NCBI RefSeq assembly: GCF_000156235.1
Contig: NZ_DS996811.1
Coordinates: forward strand, 62,001-126,000
DNA length: 64,000 bases
Direction: 5' to 3'
DNA from: Pseudovibrio sp000156235
Lineage (GTDB): Bacteria > Pseudomonadota > Alphaproteobacteria > Rhizobiales > Stappiaceae
The notes under the pieces: model-generated
The model's database searches: none
Told to the model about the DNA's origin: nothing
The model's input: only the letters and a program-made list of their open reading frames with translations
Made by a program: the position numbers and the translations under genes
Shown: in pieces, positions 16,457 through 25,351 of the stretch
Position numbering within the stretch: the first letter of the stretch is position 1
Layout of the letters: every line of letters starts with the position of its first letter

Positions 16457-18856
16457 CTAACTTGCCTTGATGTAGCGAATCTTGCCGCCTGTCGAAATCG
16501 TTTCAGCCGCACGCAAAATCGACTGGGTGTCGATGCCGTAATGCGCATAAAGATCAGCAATCGTGCCCGTCTGTCCAAAGTGCTCCACACCAAGCGTGCG
16601 GATACTGTTGCCTTTGACGGCCCCCAACCAAGCAAGCGTTGCTGGGTGGCCATCCAGAACAGTGATCAGCGAGCAGTTATCCGGCACATCATCAAACAAG
16701 CGTTCAATATGACTACGCGCATGCAACGCACCGCGATCTCGCGCGCGCTGAGCAGCTGTCCAGCCAGCATTGAGACGATCGGCAGACGTGATGGCAAGCA
16801 GCCCAACATCACGGCGATCCTCTGCCATCAGGCCAACAGCGTTGATCGCTTCAGGCGCAACGGCACCGGTATACGCAATCACGATCTCCGCATTCGGACC
16901 CGGCTTACGCAGCCAATAGGCACCATCGACAATATCCTGCTCTTCTTCCGGTGTGAAAGTACGCAGCGGTTGTTCCAGCGGACGAGTGGAAAGACGCAGA
17001 TAGATGGAGCCACCAGTCTGATCCCGCAGCCAAGTGCGTTCATCCGGATCGCCTTCACCATCACGCTGCATATAGTCAAACCCAAAGCGCATAATGGTGG
17101 CGAGCTCATCCACAAAGGCAGGTTCAAACGCAGCGAGGCCATCCTGAGCCATCCCGATCAGCGGTGTGCTGATGGATTGGTGCGCCCCACCTTCCGGCGC
17201 CAGCGTCACACCGGACGGTGTCGCCACCAGCATAAAGCGGGCGTCCTGATAGCAGGCGTAGTTGAGCTGATCAGCTGCACGCAGAATAAACGGATCGTAG
17301 ACCGTACCAATCGGCAACAAGCGCTGACCATTAATGCTGTGAGACAGCCCCAATGCGGAAAGCAGCAGGAACAGATTGGACTCTGCAATGCCCAGCTCAA
17401 TGTGCTGTCCTTGCGGAGAGAACGCCCATTTGAACGTAGAAGGGATCCGTTCTGCTTTAAACGTATCCGCCAGCTCTTCCTTGGCAAACAAACCCCGCTG
17501 GTTCACCCAGGGGCCAAGGTTGGTGGAAACGGTTACATCCGGTGCTGTGGTGACGATATGCTTTGCCAGCTCGTCATTCTGCTTGGAGATTTCATGCAGG
17601 ATCTGCCCAAAACCCATCTGGGTCGAGAGCATTTTTTCAGCGGCATTTGGAGCAGGTAACTGCGGAGGAACTGGCACAGTTTTCGCGGAATACCGGCGGC
17701 TGCCTTTGGAGAAGAAGGGCGCTTCAGCAACAAACTTTTCCAAGTCCTGCGGGTCTGAAGCACTCTCCCACTTGTCCCACTCATGCCCTTCGCGAATACC
17801 TTCCAGTTTGCGGTACTCTTCTATCTGCTTGGACGTCATCAACCCTGCATGGTTGTCTTTGTGTCCAGCAAGAGGAAGACCAAAGCCTTTAACCGTGTAG
17901 CATAGGAAAAGAACAGGCCGGTCATGCTTGCCTGCCTTCTCAAAGGCTTCGATCAAGGAGGGCAGGTCATGACCACCCAGATTGCACATTAGTTTTGAAA
18001 GCTCTTCATCACTGCGGCGCTCGATCAGTTCAGTAACTTCACCCTGATCTCCCAGATCATCCAGCAGACGCTTACGCCACGCCGCACCACCCTGATAGGC
18101 GAGGGCGCAGTAAAGCTGGTTAGGGCACAGATCGATCCAATCACGCAGTTTGTTGCCACCCGGCTCTTTAAACGCCTCTTCCTGCAAACTGCCATACTTG
18201 AGAGTCACCACGTCCCAACCAAAGTTGCGGAAGATGCTTTCGAACTTCTCCCAAAGCCCCTCACGGATCACCGCATCCAAAGACTGGCGATTGTAATCCA
18301 CGATCCACCAGCAGTTGCGCAGACCGTGCTTCCAGCCTTCCAGCAATGCCTCATAGATGTTGCCTTCATCCATCTCCGCATCGCCGACCAGAGAGATCAT
18401 GCGACCTTCCGGTGCTTTGTTGAGACCGCCATGGGCCTTCACATAGTCCTGCACCAGTGAGGAAAACAGCGTCTGCGCAACACCAAGACCAACGGAGCCG
18501 GTTGAGAAGTCAACGTCATCAACGTCCTTGGTGCGTGATGGGTAAGACTGTGCGCCATGAAATCCGCGGAAGTTCTGCAGCTTTTCCAGACTCTGGTTCC
18601 CGGCCAGATACTGGATAGCATGAAAAATCGGTCCAGCATGGGGCTTAACCGCCACCCGATCCTGTGGGCGCAGGCTATGGAAATAGAGCGCAGTCATGAT
18701 GGTGCTGATGGAGGCGCAGGAGGCCTGATGGCCACCAACTTTCACGTCACCAACATCAGCCCCACGCAGATGGTTGGCATTGTGAATGGTCCAGGAGGCA
18801 AGCCATCGCACACGGCTTTCCAGTGTTCCCAAAGTTTCCAGTGAAGCTGCGCTCAT
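16457..18856 (-). CDS. AceE-like homodimeric 2-oxoacid dehydrogenase E1 component
   Basis: A thiamine-diphosphate enzyme of 799 residues in the transketolase/AceE family, somewhat shorter than housekeeping AceE (about 890). The ATG at 18856 has a GGGGAG ribosome-binding site; a further in-frame ATG lies seven codons upstream. The ThDP-binding segment is clear (SLVGDAEMDEGNIYEALLEG, then CWWIVDYNRQSLD), preceded by DFSTGSVGLGVAQTLFSS, and a pyrimidine-binding domain follows in the second half (FKWAFSPQGQHIELGIAESN). Such shorter AceE relatives include MdeB, a 2-oxobutyrate dehydrogenase E1 of pseudomonads. No E2 or E3 gene is adjacent, so it must share those with another complex. The neighbouring DSD1 enzyme could supply a 2-oxoacid. 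Confidence 0.88.
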   Translation of the reverse strand: MSAASLETLGTLESRVRWLASWTIHNANHLRGADVGDVKVGGHQASCASISTIMTALYFHSLRPQDRVAVKPHAGPIFHAIQYLAGNQSLEKLQNFRGFHGAQSYPSRTKDVDDVDFSTGSVGLGVAQTLFSSLVQDYVKAHGGLNKAPEGRMISLVGDAEMDEGNIYEALLEGWKHGLRNCWWIVDYNRQSLDAVIREGLWEKFESIFRNFGWDVVTLKYGSLQEEAFKEPGGNKLRDWIDLCPNQLYCALAYQGGAAWRKRLLDDLGDQGEVTELIERRSDEELSKLMCNLGGHDLPSLIEAFEKAGKHDRPVLFLCYTVKGFGLPLAGHKDNHAGLMTSKQIEEYRKLEGIREGHEWDKWESASDPQDLEKFVAEAPFFSKGSRRYSAKTVPVPPQLPAPNAAEKMLSTQMGFGQILHEISKQNDELAKHIVTTAPDVTVSTNLGPWVNQRGLFAKEELADTFKAERIPSTFKWAFSPQGQHIELGIAESNLFLLLSALGLSHSINGQRLLPIGTVYDPFILRAADQLNYACYQDARFMLVATPSGVTLAPEGGAHQSISTPLIGMAQDGLAAFEPAFVDELATIMRFGFDYMQRDGEGDPDERTWLRDQTGGSIYLRLSTRPLEQPLRTFTPEEEQDIVDGAYWLRKPGPNAEIVIAYTGAVAPEAINAVGLMAEDRRDVGLLAITSADRLNAGWTAAQRARDRGALHARSHIERLFDDVPDNCSLITVLDGHPATLAWLGAVKGNSIRTLGVEHFGQTGTIADLYAHYGIDTQSILRAAETISTGGKIRYIKAS

Positions 18857-18878
18857 TAAACTCCCCGTCGGTTTCATT

Positions 18879-18895
18879 GGAATAATTATTATTCC
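18879..18895. promoter_or_regulatory. 17-bp palindrome upstream of the E1 gene
   Basis: Perfect inverted arms GGAATAAT and ATTATTCC around one central T, centred about 31 bases upstream of the E1 start codon. The position in the leader or promoter suits an operator for a dimeric regulator. No regulator gene is adjacent, so the binder is unknown. Confidence 0.5.
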
Positions 18896-19049
18896 GCGAG
18901 GCTATCAGGTTGCCCTGAGAATTAATGTCTTGAGCCGATTGATATACCTTCATGAATAAGGGAAATTTTTGAGCTTCGGTCCAATTTGAGGAAAATACTT
19001 CCGCCTAACCTATTCGGAATGCATTTTTCAGCTCAACCCCTACGTAGAT

Positions 19050-20105
19050 TCACGCCTGATCATTGAGTGGGTTGGAGGACTTAGAGTGCCTCAGCAACAG
19101 CGGCACAAGGAAGGTCAGGAGTAGGAGGCGGAAGACGTGGTGGGCAGCGACGAAGGTGGGGTCTAGTCCGCTCTGTACCGCGATTGCTGCCATGGCTTCT
19201 ACGCCGCCGGGAGCAAAGGCCACAAACAGCAGGCTCGGGTTCAGACCTACCAGAGGCATGGCTAGTAGGACACCGAGGATAGCCATGCCGACGGTAATGA
19301 TTGTCACTGCAATGCCTGCACAAATGGCTTTAGCGAAAAGCTCTGGGCTAATGCCTTTGAAGCGGGTGCCGATCAAAGCTCCCATAACCAGAAATGAGCT
19401 GAGGGTGGCCCAGTCCGGCATCTTGCCCGGTGTGAACTCCGTCAGGTGCCCAAGCGAGGACACGAGCATTCCTCCGAGCAGGTAGGCCGCAGGCAGTTTC
19501 ATCTTCAGGAAGATGGTTCCTACAACAGCAGCACCCAGCAGAAGATAAACTGCAGAGAGTGGGGTGATGTTTTGTGCAGGAAGGAAAGAGGCGCCAGTTT
19601 CTTCAAAAAGCAGAGTGATGAAGAGAGGCACGCAGATGGTGAGGAAGAGCACCCGCGTGCTTTGGGCAAGGCCGATACGCGTCACATCCGCCTTGGCATC
19701 TGCTGCCATGCTGAGGATGTAGCTTAGGTGGCCCGGAGACGAAGCCAATGAAGCATTGTAGGCGTCAAAACCGAAGAAGCGCACCAGAACCATTCGGCTA
19801 AGAAGCATGCTCAGGATAAGGCTGATACCGAGAGCGAGGAAGCTGGCAGGCCATGTTACGGCGGCATCAATGACAGCTGGTGTGACCCCAGAACCAATGC
19901 CTGTGCCGAGCACGATAAAGCACAGTGTCCGCAACCAAAGTGGAACGGTGACCGGCGCACCGAGCAGACCTCCAATGGAAACAGCCAGTGCAGAACCGGT
20001 GAGGGGGGCAGCGGGAAAACCGAGGAGAGAAAAAAGACCTGCTCCAGCGCCTGCAATCGCAAGCGTTATGGAAAGGTTGAAAAGGTCTTTTCTCTCAAAT
20101 GTCAA
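19050..20105 (-). CDS. AbrB-family (AmoA-like) membrane protein, putative transporter
   Basis: A 351-residue integral membrane protein with about nine or ten hydrophobic segments. It shows the duplicated organisation of the AbrB/ammonia-monooxygenase-like family, with related stretches LGFPAAPLTGSALAVSIGGL near residue 30 and KLPAAYLLGGMLVSSLGHL near residue 210, and the C-terminal FVAFAPGGVEAMAAIAVQSG followed by FVAAHHVFR. Despite the name, it is not the DNA-binding AbrB. Its start appears to be a TTG, 27 bases after the tctA gene, so it is probably the fourth gene of the tctCBA operon. Family members are thought to move small molecules; no substrate can be assigned. Confidence 0.88.
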   Translation of the reverse strand: MTFERKDLFNLSITLAIAGAGAGLFSLLGFPAAPLTGSALAVSIGGLLGAPVTVPLWLRTLCFIVLGTGIGSGVTPAVIDAAVTWPASFLALGISLILSMLLSRMVLVRFFGFDAYNASLASSPGHLSYILSMAADAKADVTRIGLAQSTRVLFLTICVPLFITLLFEETGASFLPAQNITPLSAVYLLLGAAVVGTIFLKMKLPAAYLLGGMLVSSLGHLTEFTPGKMPDWATLSSFLVMGALIGTRFKGISPELFAKAICAGIAVTIITVGMAILGVLLAMPLVGLNPSLLFVAFAPGGVEAMAAIAVQSGLDPTFVAAHHVFRLLLLTFLVPLLLRHSKSSNPLNDQA

Positions 20106-20132
20106 AATCTCAGTTTCCCAGCTGCTGTGTCA

Positions 20133-21650
20133 TCAGTCGCTTTCTGCGGCCTGCAGTTCTTGTTTGCGCACTCGGCGCGCGCGGATGGTTGGCAGCACGA
20201 CCAGGATAACTGCCAGAGCCAGCAGGCCCATGGTCATCGGGCGTTCCAGAATAAAGCCAATGCCATCGTAAAGCTGCATAGAGCGGGAGAAGTTATCTTC
20301 CAGCATGCTGCCCAGAATAAAGCCGATCAGCAGCGGAGCCAGCGGATAATTAGCAAAGCGCAGAAGCGTTGCGCACACCCCAAAGCCCACGAGCATCAGC
20401 AGTTCTGTCGCGTTGTTCTGCCCAATATATGCTCCCATCAGGGTGAAGAACAGAATGAACGGAATGAGAAAATTGCGAGGAACAGCCAGCACCTTAGCGA
20501 TGTAAGGGATCAGCGGCAGGTTCAGGATCAGCAGGATCACATTGCCCACATACATGGAGATGATCACGGACCAGAAGATCTCTGGTTGATCTACCATCAG
20601 GCGCGGCCCGGGCGATACGTTCAGTGCGATGAGAGCACCGAGCAGGATTGCAGTGGTTCCTGAACCCGGGATGCCGAGGGTGAGCAGGGGAACGAAGGAA
20701 CCGGTACACGCTGCATTATTGGCGGACTCGGGAGCAGCGAGACCTTTAACGGAGCCTTTGCCGAACTCAGCTTGTTCTTCTTTCGGAGCGATATTGCGCT
20801 CCACCGCATAACCGAGGAAAGAAGCGATGGTCGCGCCAGCGCCGGGCAGAACGCCGATCAGAAAGCCCTGAATGGACTGCCGCCCAATCACTGGGGTGAT
20901 CTTCTTTGCTTCTTCCTTGGTGATGCGCAGGTCTTTGATGTCACCACCATTGCCACCGGAGTTGGAACGGGAAGGGTCCAGCACGAGGAACAGTGCTTCT
21001 GGCAAAGCAAACATGGCCATTGCCAATGTGATGAAGCCGAAGCCGGATTGAAGATCCAGAATGCCCATGGTGAAGCGTGGCTGATTGAACAGCGCGCCTT
21101 CGCCAACGGTTGCCATCATCAGACCAACCAGAGTCATCAGCAGTGCTTTTGCCACCTGTCCGCTGCCAGCAAAGGCGGCAATCGCAGAAAGGCCCACCAC
21201 CATGAGTGCGAAGTACTCAGCGGAGTGGAAGAGCAGGGCGACAGAGGCCAGAGCCGGAGCAAAGATCATCAACAAGATTGCGCCGATGCTGCCACCTGCG
21301 AAGGATGCGATGGCCGCCACAGTCAGCGCTTTGCCAGCCTTGCCCTGACGGGCTAGTGGATAGCCATCGAAGCTTGTCGCGACGGTAGAGGCAACACCCG
21401 GTGCGTTGATAAGGATGGAGGAGGTGGACCCACCGAAGATTGCGCCGTAGTAGACACCTGCGAGCAGGATCAGTGCAGCTGAAGGGTCTCCGATGGAGAT
21501 CGCCACCGGGATCATGATGGCGATGATGGACATGGGGCCGAGGCCGGGCAGCATACCGATGAACGTGCCGATCAGGCAGCCGCCAATTACCATCAGAAGA
21601 TTAGAGAATGAGAAAGCCGTCGAGAGGCCAATCCAGATACCGTCTAACAT
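20133..21650 (-). CDS. tctA: Tripartite tricarboxylate transporter, large permease TctA
   Basis: A 505-residue inner-membrane protein with about eleven or twelve hydrophobic segments, normal for TctA. Diagnostic stretches are GTFIGMLPGLGPMSIIAIMI near residue 28, YYGAIFGGSTSSILINAPGV near 68, FLIGVLPGAGATIASFLGYA near 260 and PLLTLGIPGSGTTAILLGAL near 320. An AGGAGG ribosome-binding site six bases before the ATG overlaps the tctB stop region. It works with TctB and the periplasmic TctC in cation-driven uptake of carboxylates. Confidence 0.96.
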   Translation of the reverse strand: MLDGIWIGLSTAFSFSNLLMVIGGCLIGTFIGMLPGLGPMSIIAIMIPVAISIGDPSAALILLAGVYYGAIFGGSTSSILINAPGVASTVATSFDGYPLARQGKAGKALTVAAIASFAGGSIGAILLMIFAPALASVALLFHSAEYFALMVVGLSAIAAFAGSGQVAKALLMTLVGLMMATVGEGALFNQPRFTMGILDLQSGFGFITLAMAMFALPEALFLVLDPSRSNSGGNGGDIKDLRITKEEAKKITPVIGRQSIQGFLIGVLPGAGATIASFLGYAVERNIAPKEEQAEFGKGSVKGLAAPESANNAACTGSFVPLLTLGIPGSGTTAILLGALIALNVSPGPRLMVDQPEIFWSVIISMYVGNVILLILNLPLIPYIAKVLAVPRNFLIPFILFFTLMGAYIGQNNATELLMLVGFGVCATLLRFANYPLAPLLIGFILGSMLEDNFSRSMQLYDGIGFILERPMTMGLLALAVILVVLPTIRARRVRKQELQAAESD

Positions 21651-21659
21651 TGTGGCCTC

Positions 21660-22148
21660 CTAGTTGAGAAATGTCGGCAGCGGGCTGAGATAGATACCCA
21701 GCGTTTGCTGAACCAGATACCAGACGCCCCCCGCAGCGACTGCGGCGACTGGTACAAGGATCATGAAGCGTCGCTCGCCCAAGAGGGCTGCGCCAATCAC
21801 GATGAAGAGCAGGGTGGAGAGCAGGAAGCCCGCAGGGCGCAGCAGCAAGGCGTAGGCCACCATCAAAGCCAGCAGAAAAACCGCCTGTCCGATATTGTAG
21901 TCCCACAGTCGGCTGAAATCGATCTCGTCAGCTTCGCTCTCAGCAGGCTTTTTCTCAAAGCCGAGCAGAATGGCAAGGCTGGTGATTGCGGCCAATACTG
22001 CAATGACTTTTGGAAACGTGCTTGGCCAGATCGGGTTAAACCGCATGAAAGGCGGCAGGCCTGCGTCCATCATAAAGAACGCTGTGTATCCGTAGCTGAG
22101 GCTCACTGCCAGAATGACAAGTGCAATCCATCGGTCCAGTGCCATCAT
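21660..22148 (-). CDS. tctB: Tripartite tricarboxylate transporter, small permease TctB
   Basis: A 162-residue membrane protein with four hydrophobic segments, matching the TctB family in size and position. The start at 22148 (or the next codon, 22145) follows GGGAGGGG; a longer frame to 22193 would add a hydrophilic leader not usual in the family. The region near residues 25-35 (DAGLPPFMRFNPIWPSTFPK) is the typical TctB loop. It sits 9 bases upstream of tctA and 63 bases downstream of tctC. Confidence 0.92.
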   Translation of the reverse strand: MMALDRWIALVILAVSLSYGYTAFFMMDAGLPPFMRFNPIWPSTFPKVIAVLAAITSLAILLGFEKKPAESEADEIDFSRLWDYNIGQAVFLLALMVAYALLLRPAGFLLSTLLFIVIGAALLGERRFMILVPVAAVAAGGVWYLVQQTLGIYLSPLPTFLN

Positions 22149-22211
22149 CCCCTCCCGTTGGCGTGGCAAGTGGATGCGCCCAAAAGAGCGCATCCCATTA
22201 TTTTAATTGTT

Positions 22212-23195
22212 TTAGAGGAAGCCCAGCTTCTTCATGAGATCGCCGATGGCCTTTTCCTGTCCTTCAAGGAAAGCCTGGAAGTCTTCGCCGGAGTTATGGA
22301 TGTTCACCCAGCCATTACGTGCACGCACTTCTTCCCACTCTGGGGTGGCGTACATCTTGGCAATTGCTTCCTGATAAGCGGTCAGCTGTGCTTCTGGTAG
22401 GCCCGGAGCGGCGAAGAAACCACGCCAGTTAACGAAGGTGGCGTCGATGCCCTGTTCCTTCATGGTTGGAGCATCGCCATAGGCTGCAACACGCTCATCT
22501 GCAGTCACACCAATGATCTTCACTTCACCTGCTTTTGCCAGTTCAACTGCCTCAGAGAAGCCTGTTGAAAGCGCGGCAATCTCACCGGAAAGAAGAGCTG
22601 CCATTGCTTTGCCGCCGGCATCGTACGGGATGTACTTCACAGCAGTTGCGTCTTCACCGGCTGCTTCCATCACCATGGCTGCAACGAGGTGGTCCATGCC
22701 GCCCGGAACGGAGCCCCCGCCGATAGCAGTGCCGCGCTTGTCAGCTTTGTAGGCTGCCAGCAGATCACCCATGGAGTTGATGGAGCTGTCTTTGCCAACC
22801 ACGATAGCTGCGTAGTCACCGATTGTGCCGGAAACCAGCGTCAGATCACGGAAGTTATGCGGGAAAACGCCAGTCAGAGAACGAATCACGATTGGCGTGG
22901 AGTTCACCATCAGCGTGCCATGCTGGCTGGCTGCGTTCTCGATCAGGTAACCGATGGCCTTACCGCCACCACCGCCGGACATGTTCTCGTAGGATGCGTT
23001 GCCGACGAGACCGGATTTGGTCAGCGCTTCACCTGTGCCGCGTGCGGTGCCATCCCAGCCGCCGCCAGCACCACCTGGAATGAGGAAGTGGATGCTTTCA
23101 ACCACTGGCTCTGCAATTGAAGCTGCAGGTAGTGAGAAAGTCGCCGCGGCCATAGCCGCTGCCGCAACCAAGCGGCACGCCCGAATAAAACTCAT
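22212..23195 (-). CDS. tctC: Tripartite tricarboxylate transporter substrate-binding protein TctC
   Basis: The periplasmic receptor, 327 residues. The ATG at 23195 has a GGGAGGA ribosome-binding site and begins a signal peptide (MSFIRACRLVAAAAMAAATF, then SLPAASIA before EP). Typical TctC/Bug features are IHFLIPGGAGGGWDGTARGT near residue 35, GGGSVPGGMDHLVAAMVMEA and KYIPYDAGGKAMAALLSGEI. A related Bug-family receptor would normally bind citrate, tricarballylate or other carboxylates; the ligand is not readable here. The gene is divergent from tctD, which probably controls it. Confidence 0.95.
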   Translation of the reverse strand: MSFIRACRLVAAAAMAAATFSLPAASIAEPVVESIHFLIPGGAGGGWDGTARGTGEALTKSGLVGNASYENMSGGGGGKAIGYLIENAASQHGTLMVNSTPIVIRSLTGVFPHNFRDLTLVSGTIGDYAAIVVGKDSSINSMGDLLAAYKADKRGTAIGGGSVPGGMDHLVAAMVMEAAGEDATAVKYIPYDAGGKAMAALLSGEIAALSTGFSEAVELAKAGEVKIIGVTADERVAAYGDAPTMKEQGIDATFVNWRGFFAAPGLPEAQLTAYQEAIAKMYATPEWEEVRARNGWVNIHNSGEDFQAFLEGQEKAIGDLMKKLGFL

Positions 23196-23259
23196 TTTGT
23201 CCTCCCATTTGACAGGGGCAGCATTTGTCGCCCATGACTTACGTGAAAACACGGAAACC

Positions 23260-23275
23260 TGACACAAACCTGTCA
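23260..23275. promoter_or_regulatory. Inverted repeat in the tctC/tctD divergent region
   Basis: TGACA (23260-23264) and TGTCA (23271-23275) form an inverted repeat six bases apart in the 108-base region between the two divergent operons. It is a candidate site for the response regulator. Short arms make it weak evidence by itself. Confidence 0.35.
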
Positions 23276-23303
23276 CCTCCTTGATTTTTTGGGGAAGCTA
23301 AAG

Positions 23304-23969
23304 ATGAGATTTCTTCTCGTTGAAGATAACGCCAAACTGGCCACCTCCATCGTCGAATGCTTGACGCTGGACGGCCATGTAGTTGATCACGCTGCTGAAA
23401 TTTCGACTGCTGAGGACTTTATCTCAACGGCAGATTACGACATGATCCTGCTCGATATTATGCTTCCCGACGGCGATGGACGAGATTTTCTAAATGAACA
23501 TCGGGGGCGTCAGGATGATACTCCGGTCATTGTTCTGACCGCGCGTTCGGAGGTTTCTGACAGGGTAGGTGTGCTTGATCTTGGGGCGGATGACTACATC
23601 ACCAAACCCTTTGATTTCTCAGAATTAGAAGCCCGCTGCCGGGCTGTGATGCGTCGTAAATCCGGCGGCGTGACCAACGCAAAACGATTCGGTGATCTGG
23701 TGTTCGATTCCTTAGCCGGAACACTGAAAATCGGCAGCAAGACAGTGAGCCTTCGCAACAAAGAGCTGCGTCTTTTGGAGATTTTTTTCAGCGCTCCAGA
23801 CGTTATTTTCTCAAAAACCAAGCTTGTAGACAGATTATTTTCATATGACGAGGACGTCTCTGAGAATGCAATCGAGGTCTATGTGGCCCGTCTGCGCAGG
23901 CATATATCTTCCTCCTCCGTGCAGATCATCACTGTGCGCGGTCTGGGTTATCGGTTGAGCCTGACATGA
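23304..23969 (+). CDS. tctD: Response regulator, OmpR/PhoB type (TctD)
   Basis: A 221-residue two-component regulator. The receiver domain has the acidic pocket (LLVEDN), phospho-acceptor Asp51 (YDMILLDIMLPDGDG), a conserved threonine in VIVLTARSE and lysine in YITKPFDF. The C-terminal winged helix carries NKELRLLEIFFSAPDVIFSK and ENAIEVYVARLRRHI, followed by VRGLGYRLSL. The ATG at 23304 follows GGGGAA; a frame start at 23289 is less likely. It overlaps the kinase gene (ATGA) and is divergent from tctCBA, the arrangement in which TctDE controls uptake of tricarboxylates. Confidence 0.93.
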   Translation: MRFLLVEDNAKLATSIVECLTLDGHVVDHAAEISTAEDFISTADYDMILLDIMLPDGDGRDFLNEHRGRQDDTPVIVLTARSEVSDRVGVLDLGADDYITKPFDFSELEARCRAVMRRKSGGVTNAKRFGDLVFDSLAGTLKIGSKTVSLRNKELRLLEIFFSAPDVIFSKTKLVDRLFSYDEDVSENAIEVYVARLRRHISSSSVQIITVRGLGYRLSLT

Positions 23970-25351
23970 CGTTAGAGGCCAACATCTCCGGCTCCATCCG
24001 CCGCCGTTTGACCCTGCAGCTGCTTGGCATCGCCGCTGTGCTTGCGGCTCTGCTGTTTGTCATGGTGATGACTTACGCCAAGCAGGTGGCAGAAGAGTCT
24101 CAGGATAACATCCTGTCCGCCTCAGCCACCTCCATTCTGGATAGCGCTGCCATTCAGAGCGGGGAGGTCACCGTCGATATTCCATACTCAGCGCTTTCCA
24201 TGCTGGGGAACGTGAGCGATGACCGCGTGTTCTACCGCGTTGTAGCTGATGGAAAGTACCTGACTGGATATGAGAGCTTACCCGATGCCTACACGGCAAA
24301 AGGGCGGGAGAACCACCGCTTCATCACCTCCCATTATCTGGGCGAGAGCATCCGCATGGTGTCGGCCACCCGCCGGCTTTCCAATGCATCCGGACCTGTT
24401 GAGGTGACCGTTTCTGTTGCTCAAACCTTGAAGCGGCAACGCGAAACATTGGAGCGCATCTCCACCAACGCTGCGTACCTCGGCTTTGGCTTCTTCATCG
24501 CCGCAGCGGTGTTGGGGGTATTGACCGCGCAGTCCGCTGTCCGGCCTGTACAGACACTGGCAAATTCCGTTTCCAGAAGAGGCCCGCGAGACCTGCGTGC
24601 CGTGCAAGCCCCTGTGCCGGGAGAGATGGCCCCACTGGTGGTCGCGCTCAATCGCTTCATGGCTCGCCTGAAGAAGTCGCTGACGCGATCCGAAGAGTTC
24701 ATCGCCGAGGCTGCCCACCGCATTCGCACGCCACTGGCAGTGCTGCGCACACAAGCTGAAATAGCCCTGCGCCGCGTAGAACGTCCTGAAAACAGAGCCG
24801 CGTTGAAAGAGATGATCCGCGCTATTGATGAAAGCTCGCGCGCGGCTGGCCAGTTGCTTGATCACGCCATGGTCTCCTTCCGCACAGACCATCTGGAAGT
24901 GAAGGAAATCAATCTGCTGGAGTTGGCCGATGAAACGTTGGAACGCTTACGGCCACTGGCAGAAATGCAAGACAAAACGCTCAGCCTGCATGGGAGTGAA
25001 CCGCCCTTCATCAAGGGCGATGCAATCCTCATTCAAAATGCTCTGAGCAACATTCTCGACAACGCCATCAAGTACGCCCCGCAAGGGGAGGACGTGAAGA
25101 TAACCGTCACTCATGAAGAAAAATGGGTGGTGCTCTCGGTCTATGATCAAGGCCCGGGCTTTGCACCGGAAGACATCGAGAAGCTCACAGAACGATTCTC
25201 ACGCGGCAAAAACGCTGAGGACACAGTGGGCTCTGGTCTGGGACTTACTATTGCCGAAGAAGTGACACAGGCTCACGGCGGACACCTGAAACTTTCAAAC
25301 AGAACAAATGTCAGAGGCGCATGCGTATCCTTCTATTTCCCTCAGTCCTGA
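23966..25351 (+). CDS. tctE: Sensor histidine kinase (TctE)
   Basis: A 461-residue inner-membrane kinase. Order: short cytoplasmic N-terminus, transmembrane helix about residues 15-37, periplasmic sensor domain to about 165, second transmembrane helix (about 170-195), HAMP-like linker, then HisKA with the phospho-accepting histidine near 251 (EEFIAEAAHRIRTPLAVLRT) and an HATPase domain with the N box NILDNAIKYAP, G1 DQGPGFAPED and G2 GSGLGLTIAEEV. It is coupled to tctD by an ATGA overlap, and its last 31 bases overlap the binding-protein gene that follows. It probably senses the carboxylate imported by TctCBA. Confidence 0.94.
   Translation: MTLEANISGSIRRRLTLQLLGIAAVLAALLFVMVMTYAKQVAEESQDNILSASATSILDSAAIQSGEVTVDIPYSALSMLGNVSDDRVFYRVVADGKYLTGYESLPDAYTAKGRENHRFITSHYLGESIRMVSATRRLSNASGPVEVTVSVAQTLKRQRETLERISTNAAYLGFGFFIAAAVLGVLTAQSAVRPVQTLANSVSRRGPRDLRAVQAPVPGEMAPLVVALNRFMARLKKSLTRSEEFIAEAAHRIRTPLAVLRTQAEIALRRVERPENRAALKEMIRAIDESSRAAGQLLDHAMVSFRTDHLEVKEINLLELADETLERLRPLAEMQDKTLSLHGSEPPFIKGDAILIQNALSNILDNAIKYAPQGEDVKITVTHEEKWVVLSVYDQGPGFAPEDIEKLTERFSRGKNAEDTVGSGLGLTIAEEVTQAHGGHLKLSNRTNVRGACVSFYFPQS

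Noticed and set aside
20772..21356. Plus-strand frames opposite tctA and tctB
   Set aside because: They are rich in His, Gln and Arg, typical of antisense translation of a hydrophobic membrane-protein gene.
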